Below are positions 1 to 6,662 of a stretch of 64,000 nucleotides of DNA, piece after piece (position 1 is the stretch's first letter; each line of letters starts with the position of its first letter). The position numbers and the translations under genes are program-made. The notes below the pieces were generated by a model. The model was given only the letters and a program-made list of their open reading frames with translations, ran no database searches and was not told where the DNA came from. Origin of the DNA: Pseudoflavonifractor intestinihominis (GTDB taxonomy: Bacteria > Bacillota > Clostridia > Oscillospirales > Oscillospiraceae); NCBI RefSeq assembly GCF_040096055.1, contig NZ_JBBMFK010000018.1:5698-69697 (forward strand), given 5' to 3'.

Positions 1-59
1 TTCCGCCTTGCGGCGAAAACTACACACGCTCCCTTGCTCCTCCTCTCCCTACAAAATTT

Positions 60-1223
60 TCAATTTTGCGGGGTACCCCAGTTGCCAGTCGCCATATCGT
101 GTGCCACCAGCGACGAATAGTAATTCCCAATCGTGGACGGGGCGTTGAACAGCACCGCCAGCAGGTATTTCTTGATGTTGCGGATTTCCGTGGTGTTCCT
201 GTTCAGGCAATCCAGCACAAAGCGGATATGTTCGCTGTCCAGCTTCATAAACTTGGATTTCACCAGCTCCGCCGGATAGTCGTCACCGGCAACACGGATG
301 GTCTTGCGCCGGGTGCAGACGGTTTCAAGGATCAGGTCTACAATCTCGTCCAGACGGTCGCCGTCATAGGGCAGATCGGCTTTCAGAATGTCATAGCTGA
401 TCTTGTCCTTGATGATTTCCTCATACACCCGGTATGCCTCATTCGCATCCTTTCGCTTCCGTTCCGGCGGCTGTGCCGCCTTGCCCTCCGCAGGAGAGGG
501 GTTTGGGGAATGGATAGGAATGGATTGGGTACTTGATAGATCAGTATTTGATTTTTCTTTACTTGGTATATCTTTATTTAATTGCATTGGATTTCCCGAT
601 ACCGGGTTTTCCGACGTTGGATTATCCGATGTTGGATTTTCCAACACCGGGTTTTCCAATCCCGGCTGTTCTTCATCCTCTGCCTCTGGCCGGGGCTGCG
701 GCTGTTCGTAGATGGTATAAACCATGTCGGCCATCTTGCCCTTGCCGTCCCGGTTCTGCTGGCGGGTGATATACCCGGCCTTTTCCAGTTCCCACACCGC
801 CGTCCGTATGGCGTCGATGCTTTCCCGGTTGATAAGGGATAAGCCTTTCAAGGTATAATCCCAGTTTTCGGGCAGGGACAGCATTTGCGAAAGCAGGCCC
901 TTGGCTTTCAGGGACAGGTCTTTATTCCGCAGGTGGTGGTTGGACATCACCGTGTAGCCCCGGTTTTTCTCCACACGAAAAACTGCCATCTCGTCGTCAA
1001 CTCCTTTCACTTGGAATAGAACCGCGTCATAGGCGGTGAGCTTGCCCGGCTGGTAGGGACACTCTGCATACACGCAAAATTGATATTTCCAGTCGGGACG
1101 GTAGAAACGGCAGTCGCCGCAATCCTCCGGCGCTCCGGCGTCGCCGCTGTCGTAGTGGTCGAAGCCGGGCTTGCCTTGCATAAGGCTTTCAAAGGCGCGG
1201 TCGCTGCCGGAAGTGAAATACAT
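60..1223 (-). CDS. DUF6017-type replication initiator-like protein of an integrative element
   Basis: From residue 79 the protein starts MAVFRVEKNRGYTVMSNHHL and runs into a winged-helix-like region (about residues 79-170). This is the usual start of DUF6017/RepA-like proteins of clostridial integrative elements, which are thought to act in replication of the excised element. A low-complexity linker rich in ENPTS/ENPVS repeats follows (about 190-260), then the C-terminal DUF6017-like region. The first 78 residues are a Cys-rich extension (C35, C38, C50, C55). A second in-frame ATG at 989 has an SD (complement of 1001-1007) 11 nt upstream, so translation may begin there and the N-terminus may be a separate small ORF fused in frame. 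It is read away from the cargo genes. The family call is firm; the exact role is inferred from family members. Confidence 0.75.
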   Translation of the reverse strand: MYFTSGSDRAFESLMQGKPGFDHYDSGDAGAPEDCGDCRFYRPDWKYQFCVYAECPYQPGKLTAYDAVLFQVKGVDDEMAVFRVEKNRGYTVMSNHHLRNKDLSLKAKGLLSQMLSLPENWDYTLKGLSLINRESIDAIRTAVWELEKAGYITRQQNRDGKGKMADMVYTIYEQPQPRPEAEDEEQPGLENPVLENPTSDNPTSENPVSGNPMQLNKDIPSKEKSNTDLSSTQSIPIHSPNPSPAEGKAAQPPERKRKDANEAYRVYEEIIKDKISYDILKADLPYDGDRLDEIVDLILETVCTRRKTIRVAGDDYPAELVKSKFMKLDSEHIRFVLDCLNRNTTEIRNIKKYLLAVLFNAPSTIGNYYSSLVAHDMATGNWGTPQN

Positions 1224-1257
1224 GGCGTCGCCTCCTTTCGGCTCTGGAAATAAAAAA

Positions 1258-1295
1258 GACGCCTTTCTCGTTGCAGACTAACGAAAAAAAGCGTC
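1258..1295. terminator. hairpin upstream of the DUF6017 gene
   Basis: Inverted repeat 1258-1272 / 1280-1295 (GACGC...AACGA...GCGTC) with A/T tracts inside the arms. It lies between the divergent DUF6017 gene and the truncated ABC gene. It could be a terminator or an element-specific structural site; the sequence does not decide. Confidence 0.4.
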
Positions 1296-1386
1296 TTAGT
1301 GTGATTATAGAGCCGTTTAATTGTCTTTAGATTTTTTGAAAAGTCCCGTATTTATGCGGGTTTGCGCCGGTTGTGCTAATGGGAAC

Positions 1387-1647
1387 GAGGCTACCGCATT
1401 TACCGACCCGGAGAATGAGGCTGTTATTCAGGCATCGATCAATGAACTGGTAAAAGGGAAAACGTTGATTGTCATTGCCCACCGTCTTTCTACCATCGTG
1501 GGCGCAGATAAGATACTGGTAATGGATCAAGGGTGCATCAAAGGCCAGGGAACGCACGAAGAGCTGTTAAGGAACAATTCTCTTTACAGAGAGCTGTGGA
1601 CCGCGCATATCAGCGCGAAAGATATGGGAGAGGAGGCACCTGTATGA
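1387..1647 (+). pseudogene. 5'-deleted ABC transporter, only the NBD C-terminal end left
   Basis: The frame enters directly in the Walker B/D-loop region (EATAFTDPENE) and continues through the H-loop (IVIAHRLST) to the end of an ABC exporter nucleotide-binding domain (about 86 residues). The transmembrane domain, Walker A and signature motif are missing. Sequence upstream of 1387 is non-homologous element DNA, so this is a deletion scar and not a short gene. An ATG at 1354 is in frame but has no convincing SD. Its stop overlaps the ATG of the next ABC gene (ATGA at 1644-1647), the coupling expected of a former two-gene heterodimeric exporter. The loss should leave the downstream half-transporter without its partner. 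Confidence 0.75.
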
Positions 1648-3389
1648 TTCAACTGATGAAACGACTGCTGGAATTTTCGGGAAAACAGCGAAAGAATTTG
1701 ATTGCTTCTTTTGTCTTCAATCTGCTGGATTCTGTTTTTGAGATGATGCCCATCATGGCGATCCTTACGGTACTTTCAGGGCTGCTTTCAGTGGCGGAGG
1801 GCGGCGTCATGCCGGTTTCCGCCATCTGGGTATCCCTTGCCATTATGGTGGTAAGCATTGCCGGACGGATCTTTTTTAATAACCTATCCTGTATCAGGAG
1901 AACGCTTGGCAGCTTTTCCATGTGTTCGGAAAAACGGCTGGAAATCGGCGAACATATGAAACATGTTCCTATGGGGTATTTCAATGAAAACCGGCTGGGT
2001 GAGATCGTAGCCGCCGTGACGACCACACTTGGAGATATTGAGAGTAACGCCGTCATGGTTCTGGAAAAAGTAGCGGGAGGCTTTATCCATGCCCTTGTCA
2101 TAGGCGTTTGGCTGCTTTTTTATGAATGGCATATCGGACTTTTGATGTTTGCGGGGCTGGCCGTTTCTATGCTGGTCTATGGGGGAATCCAGAAAGCAGG
2201 TAAAAGGCTGTCTCCCAGACGGCAGGCCGCACAGGCGAATCTTGTGACGGGTTTTCTGGAATATATCCAGGGAATGGGCGTCGTGAAAGCCTTTGGATTG
2301 GGAGAAATGTCGGGAAAAGCGGTCAATCAGGCAATCGGGGAAAGTGCGGACGCCAACATCATTCTGGAAAGTGTCTTTTCCTCGCTGACCGGCGTTTATC
2401 AGACGATCTTCAAGCTGGCAAAATCCGCAATCTTAGTCGTTGCTCCTTATCTGCTGCTGGGCGGTGAGATCACACCGGTCAAGTGCCTGCTTCTGCTGGT
2501 GTCAAGTTTTATGATCTACTCCAGTGTGGAGCTAGTGGGAAGTATGGCCTCCGTTGCCCGTGTCATCGATGCCTCCCTGGACCGTATGGAGGCCGTTATG
2601 GATACGCCGGTACTGGATGAACATGGCGGGGATATTCCACTGGATCACTATGACATTGAGCTTGCCCACGTTTCCTTTGCCTACGGACAGGAAAATGTGC
2701 TGCAGGATGTAAGCGCGATCATTCCTGAAAAAACAACCTGCGCCATTGTAGGGCCTTCCGGCTCCGGCAAAACGACCCTTGTAAGCCTCATTGCCCGTTT
2801 TTGGGATGTGCAGGAAGGGAAAATCTGTGTGGGCGGACATGATGTAAAAGATTTTACCTGCGACAGCCTGCTGAAAAATTTTTCCATTGTGTTCCAGAAT
2901 GTTTATCTTTTTGAGGATACCATTGAAAACAACATCAAATTCGGCAGGCCGGACGCCACCCGGGAAGATGTGATCGAGGCGGCGAAAAAGGCGTGCTGCC
3001 ATGAGTTTATATCGGCATTGCCGGAAGGCTACCATACCCTTGTGGGCGAGGGTGGTGCCTCCCTTTCCGGTGGGGAGCGCCAGCGCATTTCTATTGCCCG
3101 GGCCATCTTAAAGGATGCGCCGATTATCATTTTAGACGAAGCCACCGCCAGTGTGGACCCGGAGAATGAGCGGGAACTGCAGGCGGCGATTGCGGAGCTG
3201 ACAAAAGACAAGACGATCATTATGATTGCCCACAGGCTCTCCACAGTCCGGAATGCCGACCAAATCCTTGTGATTGATGGCGGAACTGTGGCTCAGAGGG
3301 GTACGCATAAGGAACTGCTGCAACAGGAAGGGACTTATAAAAAGTTCATCCAGATCCGCGAACAAGCCGAAGGCTGGCGAATACAGTAA
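1644..3389 (+). CDS. ABC exporter, fused permease/ATPase half-transporter
   Basis: 581 residues. An N-terminal six-helix membrane domain (about 1-310) is followed by a full nucleotide-binding domain with Walker A GPSGSGKTT, Q-loop, signature LSGGERQ, Walker B IIILDEATA and H-loop IAHRLST. The ATG at 1644 is preferred over an upstream in-frame codon at 1533: GGAGG sits just upstream and the ATG overlaps the previous stop. ABC pairs next to a DtxR-type regulator often handle siderophores or metals, so an iron-related substrate is a reasonable guess only. The upstream partner gene is truncated, so this half either works as a homodimer or is non-functional in place. A 3' DtxR-family gene follows after a short gap. 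Confidence 0.85.
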   Translation: MIQLMKRLLEFSGKQRKNLIASFVFNLLDSVFEMMPIMAILTVLSGLLSVAEGGVMPVSAIWVSLAIMVVSIAGRIFFNNLSCIRRTLGSFSMCSEKRLEIGEHMKHVPMGYFNENRLGEIVAAVTTTLGDIESNAVMVLEKVAGGFIHALVIGVWLLFYEWHIGLLMFAGLAVSMLVYGGIQKAGKRLSPRRQAAQANLVTGFLEYIQGMGVVKAFGLGEMSGKAVNQAIGESADANIILESVFSSLTGVYQTIFKLAKSAILVVAPYLLLGGEITPVKCLLLLVSSFMIYSSVELVGSMASVARVIDASLDRMEAVMDTPVLDEHGGDIPLDHYDIELAHVSFAYGQENVLQDVSAIIPEKTTCAIVGPSGSGKTTLVSLIARFWDVQEGKICVGGHDVKDFTCDSLLKNFSIVFQNVYLFEDTIENNIKFGRPDATREDVIEAAKKACCHEFISALPEGYHTLVGEGGASLSGGERQRISIARAILKDAPIIILDEATASVDPENERELQAAIAELTKDKTIIMIAHRLSTVRNADQILVIDGGTVAQRGTHKELLQQEGTYKKFIQIREQAEGWRIQ

Positions 3390-3400
3390 GGGAGGTCTTG

Positions 3401-3772
3401 ATGAAACTTCATGCGTCCGGGGAGGACTATCTGGAAACCATCCTTGTTCTCCATAAGAAAACGGGTATGGTGCGCTCCGTAGATGTGGCCCGGCACATGG
3501 AGGTGTCAAAACCCAGCGTGTGCCATGCAGTGGCTACCTTGCGGGACGGCGGCTTTCTCACGATGGACAGCGACTATTTCCTGCACCTGACCGATGTAGG
3601 CCGGGCAGTTGCCGAAAAAATCTACGAGCGCCATTGCTTTTTCACTGAGCAGCTTATCGCAGCGGGCGTTGACCCTGAAACTGCGGAGGCCGACGCCTGC
3701 CGGATTGAACACATCATTAGCGACGAGAGCTTTTTGCGGCTGAAGGAGGCAGCTGCACAGGAGCAAGACTAA
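3401..3772 (+). CDS. DtxR/MntR-family metal-dependent regulator, short form
   Basis: 123 residues. MKLHASGEDYLETILVL opens the classic DtxR winged helix-turn-helix (about 1-65), followed by helices of the dimerization/metal-binding region (ERHCFF..., DACRIEHIISDE). This is the one-domain short form without the C-terminal SH3-like domain. The ATG at 3401 is chosen because AGGGAGG lies at 3389-3395. It sits directly downstream of the ABC exporter half and probably controls it in response to iron or manganese; this is inferred from context. Confidence 0.8.
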   Translation: MKLHASGEDYLETILVLHKKTGMVRSVDVARHMEVSKPSVCHAVATLRDGGFLTMDSDYFLHLTDVGRAVAEKIYERHCFFTEQLIAAGVDPETAEADACRIEHIISDESFLRLKEAAAQEQD

Positions 3773-3779
3773 ACTGAAT

Positions 3780-3944
3780 ATGCCAAGCGATCCTGCCCCG
3801 CAAGACGGGGAAAGAAAAAAACCGTTGCAGGGCAGGCAGCTTTGTGCGCCCAAAATGGATTTTCCGGGTACTGCGGCGGTTTTGAGTAACATCAAGGCCG
3901 CCGTTCCTTATGCCCTCGACAAAGGAGTGACGCCTACACGCTGA
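3780..3944 (+). CDS. possible small protein (54 aa), unknown
   Basis: Open frame starting MPSDPAPQDGERKK and ending in ALDKGVTPTR. There is no clear SD before the ATG, so it may be the remnant of a longer element gene cut by the ABC/DtxR cargo. No recognisable domain. It lies between the DtxR gene and the sigma-like gene. Confidence 0.3.
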   Translation: MPSDPAPQDGERKKPLQGRQLCAPKMDFPGTAAVLSNIKAAVPYALDKGVTPTR

Positions 3945-3970
3945 CACGGCGGCTTTAGGAGGGAGCCGCC

Positions 3971-4084
3971 ATGAAGCACACTGACCGCCGACAAATTCAG
4001 ACGATATTTGTACTACCGTCAAAAAAAGCCCAGCCACCGAACCGGCCCCGTCTGGCAGCCAGTGCGAAAATTGTCACAATGTAA
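3971..4084 (+). CDS. possible small basic protein (37 aa)
   Basis: MKHTDRRQIQTIFVLPSKKA... follows a good SD (TAGGAGGG) at 7 nt. It is short, Lys/Arg-rich and without a domain I recognise. The start signal is the main support. The rest of 4085-4252 carries no gene that I can see, only the hairpin at 4211-4239. Confidence 0.4.
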   Translation: MKHTDRRQIQTIFVLPSKKAQPPNRPRLAASAKIVTM

Positions 4085-4210
4085 CTGAATACCGTGTTTT
4101 TTGCGCTCGAATAGCTTTCTGCTGTCCGGGCGCTTTTTCATACCTGTGGGGACGGAACATCGGGTCAACATGGCCCGAACCCTGCCCCCGGTGCCGCTCC
4201 CCGCCGCCCC

Positions 4211-4239
4211 GTTCAGATTTTCCCGCAAAAAATCTGAAC
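4211..4239 (+). promoter_or_regulatory. hairpin just upstream of the SD of the sigma-like gene
   Basis: Inverted repeat GTTCAGATTTT / AAAATCTGAAC with a short loop, ending one base before the GGAGG of the gene that starts at 4253. It could act as a leader hairpin or a weak terminator limiting read-through from the cargo genes. Confidence 0.4.
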
Positions 4240-4252
4240 GGAGGAAAGGCAG

Positions 4253-4666
4253 ATGGAAGTCACCATCAATTACAACGGACAAGCTGTGGCCGTGGAGGTC
4301 ACGCTGGAAGTCTATGAATTTCTTGACCGGGCCGACCACAAAGCCGAGAACCTGTCCCATGAGCAGCGGCGGCATTGGGATGGCCGGGAGTTTGACGAAT
4401 ACATAGTTGCCACCGAGGGCGTGGGTATCTACGGCGAAACGCCGGAGGATTACCTGTGCCGCATGGAAACGCTGGGCGAGCTGATGGCCGTCCTGGACAC
4501 CTGCACCGAGGCCCAGCGCCGCCGGTTCCTGCTCTATGCCCTGGACGGGCTGACCCTTGCGGAGATCGGGACGGTGTGCGGCTGCTCCAAAGTGGCTGTG
4601 TATCAAAGTGTGGAGGCAGTCAGAAAAAAATTTATAAATTTCTTTGAAAACAGGCTTAACGAATGA
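4253..4666 (+). CDS. sigma-70 region 4-like regulator (ECF-type, short)
   Basis: 137 residues. The C-terminal half reads QRRRFLLYALDGLTLAEIGTVCGCSKVAVYQSVEAVRKK, a sigma-70 region 4 helix-turn-helix. The N-terminal half (EVTINYNGQAVAVEVTLEVYEFLDRADHKAENL) is the type seen in sigma-like proteins of clostridial conjugative elements; a core-binding region 2 is not evident. The start is fixed by GGAGGAAAGG upstream. It heads a run of four small sigma-like genes and may regulate element transfer or excision. That role is inferred. Confidence 0.7.
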   Translation: MEVTINYNGQAVAVEVTLEVYEFLDRADHKAENLSHEQRRHWDGREFDEYIVATEGVGIYGETPEDYLCRMETLGELMAVLDTCTEAQRRRFLLYALDGLTLAEIGTVCGCSKVAVYQSVEAVRKKFINFFENRLNE

Positions 4667-4714
4667 CCTGTTTTCGGGCTACCAAGTGGAAGGGATTGTT
4701 TCCCTTATCCCAGC

Positions 4715-4750
4715 GGGAGGCGGACAGCGGACAAGCTGCCCGCCTCTCCC
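4715..4750 (+). terminator. GC-rich hairpin between sigma-like genes
   Basis: GGGAGGCGG(a)CAGC pairs with GCTG(c)CCGCCTCTCCC. The 3' arm is followed by ATTTT and then the SD of the next gene. It may reduce read-through or act as a leader element. Confidence 0.4.
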
Positions 4751-4769
4751 ATTTTCAGGAGGTAAGCCT

Positions 4770-5222
4770 ATGAAAACAATCAATCTGCGGTGGATGTATC
4801 CCCACTACCGGCATGTCGAGTTTGTAGAGGTCAGCGATGAAGTTTGGGAGGCCATGCGGCAGGCCCAGCGCGAGATGAACAACTATGAGCGCCGGAAGGT
4901 CTACCACCGCGCCTGGTACTCTCTGGACGCATATAGCTGGACGGAGAACTACGCGCTGGAACACGGCAGATCGCCGGAGGATATTCTGGTGGAGCGCGAG
5001 GAACGGGCCGCCCATCTGCGGTTGCTGGCCGCCTTGCCGGAGGCCCTGGCCCATGCCACCCCCACACAGGCCCGCCGCATCCGGGCCTACTACATCGCCG
5101 GTATCAACCAGCCTAAAATTGCCCGGATGGAGGGCGTACACAGCAGCAAGGTCAGCGTTGCCATCCGGCGGGGCCTGCGGAATATGCGCCGCTGCTATGA
5201 CGGCCTTTTCCCGTCAGAGTGA
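4770..5222 (+). CDS. sigma-70-like paralogue 1
   Basis: 150 residues beginning MKTINLRWMYPHYRHVEFVEVSDEVWEAM. It ends with a region 4-like helix-turn-helix (TPTQARRIRAYYIAGINQPKIARMEGVHSSKVSVAIRRGLRNM). The ATG at 4770 has CAGGAGG upstream; an earlier in-frame ATG at 4644 would read through the upstream gene's 3' end and lacks a comparable signal. It is the first of three tandem paralogues that share the N-terminal MKTINLxxYYP and FVEVxDEV blocks and a central SPEDI/SPEDY block. Such genes usually occur once per element; the role (transcription control or DNA binding) is inferred. Confidence 0.65.
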   Translation: MKTINLRWMYPHYRHVEFVEVSDEVWEAMRQAQREMNNYERRKVYHRAWYSLDAYSWTENYALEHGRSPEDILVEREERAAHLRLLAALPEALAHATPTQARRIRAYYIAGINQPKIARMEGVHSSKVSVAIRRGLRNMRRCYDGLFPSE

Positions 5223-5232
5223 GGGCGGGCCT

Positions 5233-5694
5233 ATGCAGACGATCAACCTGAAACAGTATTACCCATTCTGCACCGAGGACACCTTTGTGGAGGTGTCGGA
5301 TGAAATCGTTGAAGCGTTTCTGCTGGACAAGCGGGCCGAGGCCGCCAGGGAGCGCAAGATGTACCGCTACAAGGCCCACTACTCCCTTGACTGTGACGAC
5401 GGGATTGAAAAAGCCGCCATCGGCTGGGCGCAGCCTTCACCGGAGGATTACATCGTGCAGAAAGAGGAACAGGCCGAACACGCCGAACTGCTCCGGCGGC
5501 TCTATGAGGCCATTTCTTCTCTGCCCCCAACGCAGGCCCGCCGCGTCCATGCCCGGTATATGCTGGGAATGAAAGTGAAGGACATTGCCGCGATGGAAGG
5601 TATTACCCCATCCCAGGCGGGGAAGTCCATCCATGCGGCGCTCCGGCGGCTGCGCCGGTACTTCATACGCCGGAAATGGACAAGCGGCCTATGA
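5233..5694 (+). CDS. sigma-70-like paralogue 2
   Basis: 153 residues, MQTINLKQYYPFCTEDTFVEVSDEIVEAFL. It has a Lys/Arg-rich middle, the SPEDYIVQKEEQ block and a C-terminal helix-turn-helix (PTQARRVHARYMLGMKVKDIAAMEGITPSQAGKSIHAALRRLRRYF). It starts 11 bases after paralogue 1 ends, with GAGGGCGGG as SD, and its TGA overlaps the ATG of paralogue 3 (ATGA, 5691-5694), so the three genes are translationally linked. Clear paralogue of its neighbours by layout and motifs. Confidence 0.65.
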   Translation: MQTINLKQYYPFCTEDTFVEVSDEIVEAFLLDKRAEAARERKMYRYKAHYSLDCDDGIEKAAIGWAQPSPEDYIVQKEEQAEHAELLRRLYEAISSLPPTQARRVHARYMLGMKVKDIAAMEGITPSQAGKSIHAALRRLRRYFIRRKWTSGL

Positions 5695-6230
5695 AAACCA
5701 TCAACCTGAAAAAATACTACTACCCGATTTGCAAGAAGGACACCTTTGTGGAAGTGCCGGACGAGGTGGCAGACGCCATTGTAGAGGAAAGCCGCGCAGA
5801 GGACGCCAATGACGCCAAGCAGCACTATCACTGTTACTCTCTGGACGCATCCCCCGGCATGGAAAACCATTTCCCGGAGCAGGCCGTTTCCCCGGAGGAT
5901 ATTCTGATGGAGAAGGAAACGGAACGGGAACAGGAGGCCGCCCGCGCCCTGATGATGAAACGGCTCCGGGAGGCCCTTGCCATCCTGACGCCCCGGCAGG
6001 CGAGCTGCCTTCATGCCCGGTTTTGGGAGGGCAAGCCCTTCAAGGAGATTGCCGAGGCCGAGGGCTTCACCACATCGGCGGCCATTGTCACGGTACGCAA
6101 CGCCATCATCAAGTTGCAGAAATATTATATCAAACGCGGCTGGATGGAGCCGCCAAAGGAGAAAGCGATATGCACAAAGACCACACCGCCCAAGCGAAAC
6201 AGAAAAAAGACGAGCGCGAAGAAGTCCTGA
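5691..6230 (+). CDS. sigma-70-like paralogue 3
   Basis: 179 residues starting MKTINLKKYYYPICKKDTFVEVPDEV. Same plan as paralogues 1 and 2: a SPEDILMEKE block, then TPRQASCLHARFWEGKPFKEIAEAEGFTTSAAIVTVRNAIIKLQKYY as region 4-like helix-turn-helix. A basic tail rich in Lys/Arg/Thr follows. The start overlaps the previous stop. The tail overlaps the beginning of the next gene (DUF3847) by about 60 bases in another frame, an unusually long overlap that suggests the tail may have been extended by a lost stop. Confidence 0.65.
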   Translation: MKTINLKKYYYPICKKDTFVEVPDEVADAIVEESRAEDANDAKQHYHCYSLDASPGMENHFPEQAVSPEDILMEKETEREQEAARALMMKRLREALAILTPRQASCLHARFWEGKPFKEIAEAEGFTTSAAIVTVRNAIIKLQKYYIKRGWMEPPKEKAICTKTTPPKRNRKKTSAKKS

Positions 6231-6466
6231 AGGAGATCCGGCAGCTTGAGAACCGCCAGAAGATTTTGGAGAACAAGCAGCGCAATGAGGAACGCAAGGC
6301 CCGCACCCGCCGCCTGATTGAGCGCGGGGCCGTTTTGGAGGGCATTTTCCCTCTGGCCGCCGACCTTTCCGGCGTAGAGGTCAAGGCGTTCCTGATTGCC
6401 CTGTCCCATCTTCCGGGGGCGGCGGAACTGGCCGCAAAACTGCCGAAATCCGGGGACAAGCCGTAA
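6170..6466 (+). CDS. DUF3847 family protein
   Basis: 98 residues. The N-terminal half is a charged coiled coil (KKDEREEVLKEIRQLENRQKILENKQRNEERKARTRRLIERGAVLE). The C-terminal half (LSGVEVKAFLIALSHLPGAAELAAKL) is the conserved part of DUF3847, a small protein found next to MobA/MobL relaxases in clostridial elements. It probably helps mobilization, possibly as an oriT-binding accessory. The start at 6170 has AAAGGAG at good spacing. It ends directly before the oriT-like region. Confidence 0.75.
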   Translation: MHKDHTAQAKQKKDEREEVLKEIRQLENRQKILENKQRNEERKARTRRLIERGAVLEGIFPLAADLSGVEVKAFLIALSHLPGAAELAAKLPKSGDKP

Positions 6467-6467
6467 G

Positions 6468-6519
6468 TCCCTTGTTTACAAGGGCGCACTTATACACCGT
6501 TGCCGGTGTCGTGCGCCCT
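6468..6519. other. oriT-like region with MOBQ-type nic sequence
   Basis: On the minus strand the sequence reads TATAAGTGCGCCCTTG, matching the nic consensus of RSF1010/pSC101-type (MOBQ) transfer origins, where the relaxase cuts within TAAGTGCG/CCCT. The predicted cut lies between 6484 and 6485. The same bases form one arm of a hairpin, AGGGCGCAC (6481-6489) with GTGCGCCCT (6511-6519), enclosing CACCG/CGGTG. A small CCCTTG/CAAGGG hairpin lies beside it. The position directly upstream of the MobA/MobL gene is the expected one. Confidence 0.7.
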
Positions 6520-6662
6520 GCCGGGGGCTGTTGCGCTCTCCGAGCGCGATGGGGCGCTACACTCCCCAAACCCCTTGTGCGCCCCGCGCAGCCAAACACC
6601 CGCTTCGCGTCTGTCCGGCTCCACGGAGCCTGAATACCCCTCACCGAAAGGAGGCCATCCCC

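Noticed and set aside
1321..1386. Possible real start for the first ABC fragment
   Set aside because: The sequence before the Walker B region has no homology to ABC proteins and no SD, so the fragment is a deletion remnant.
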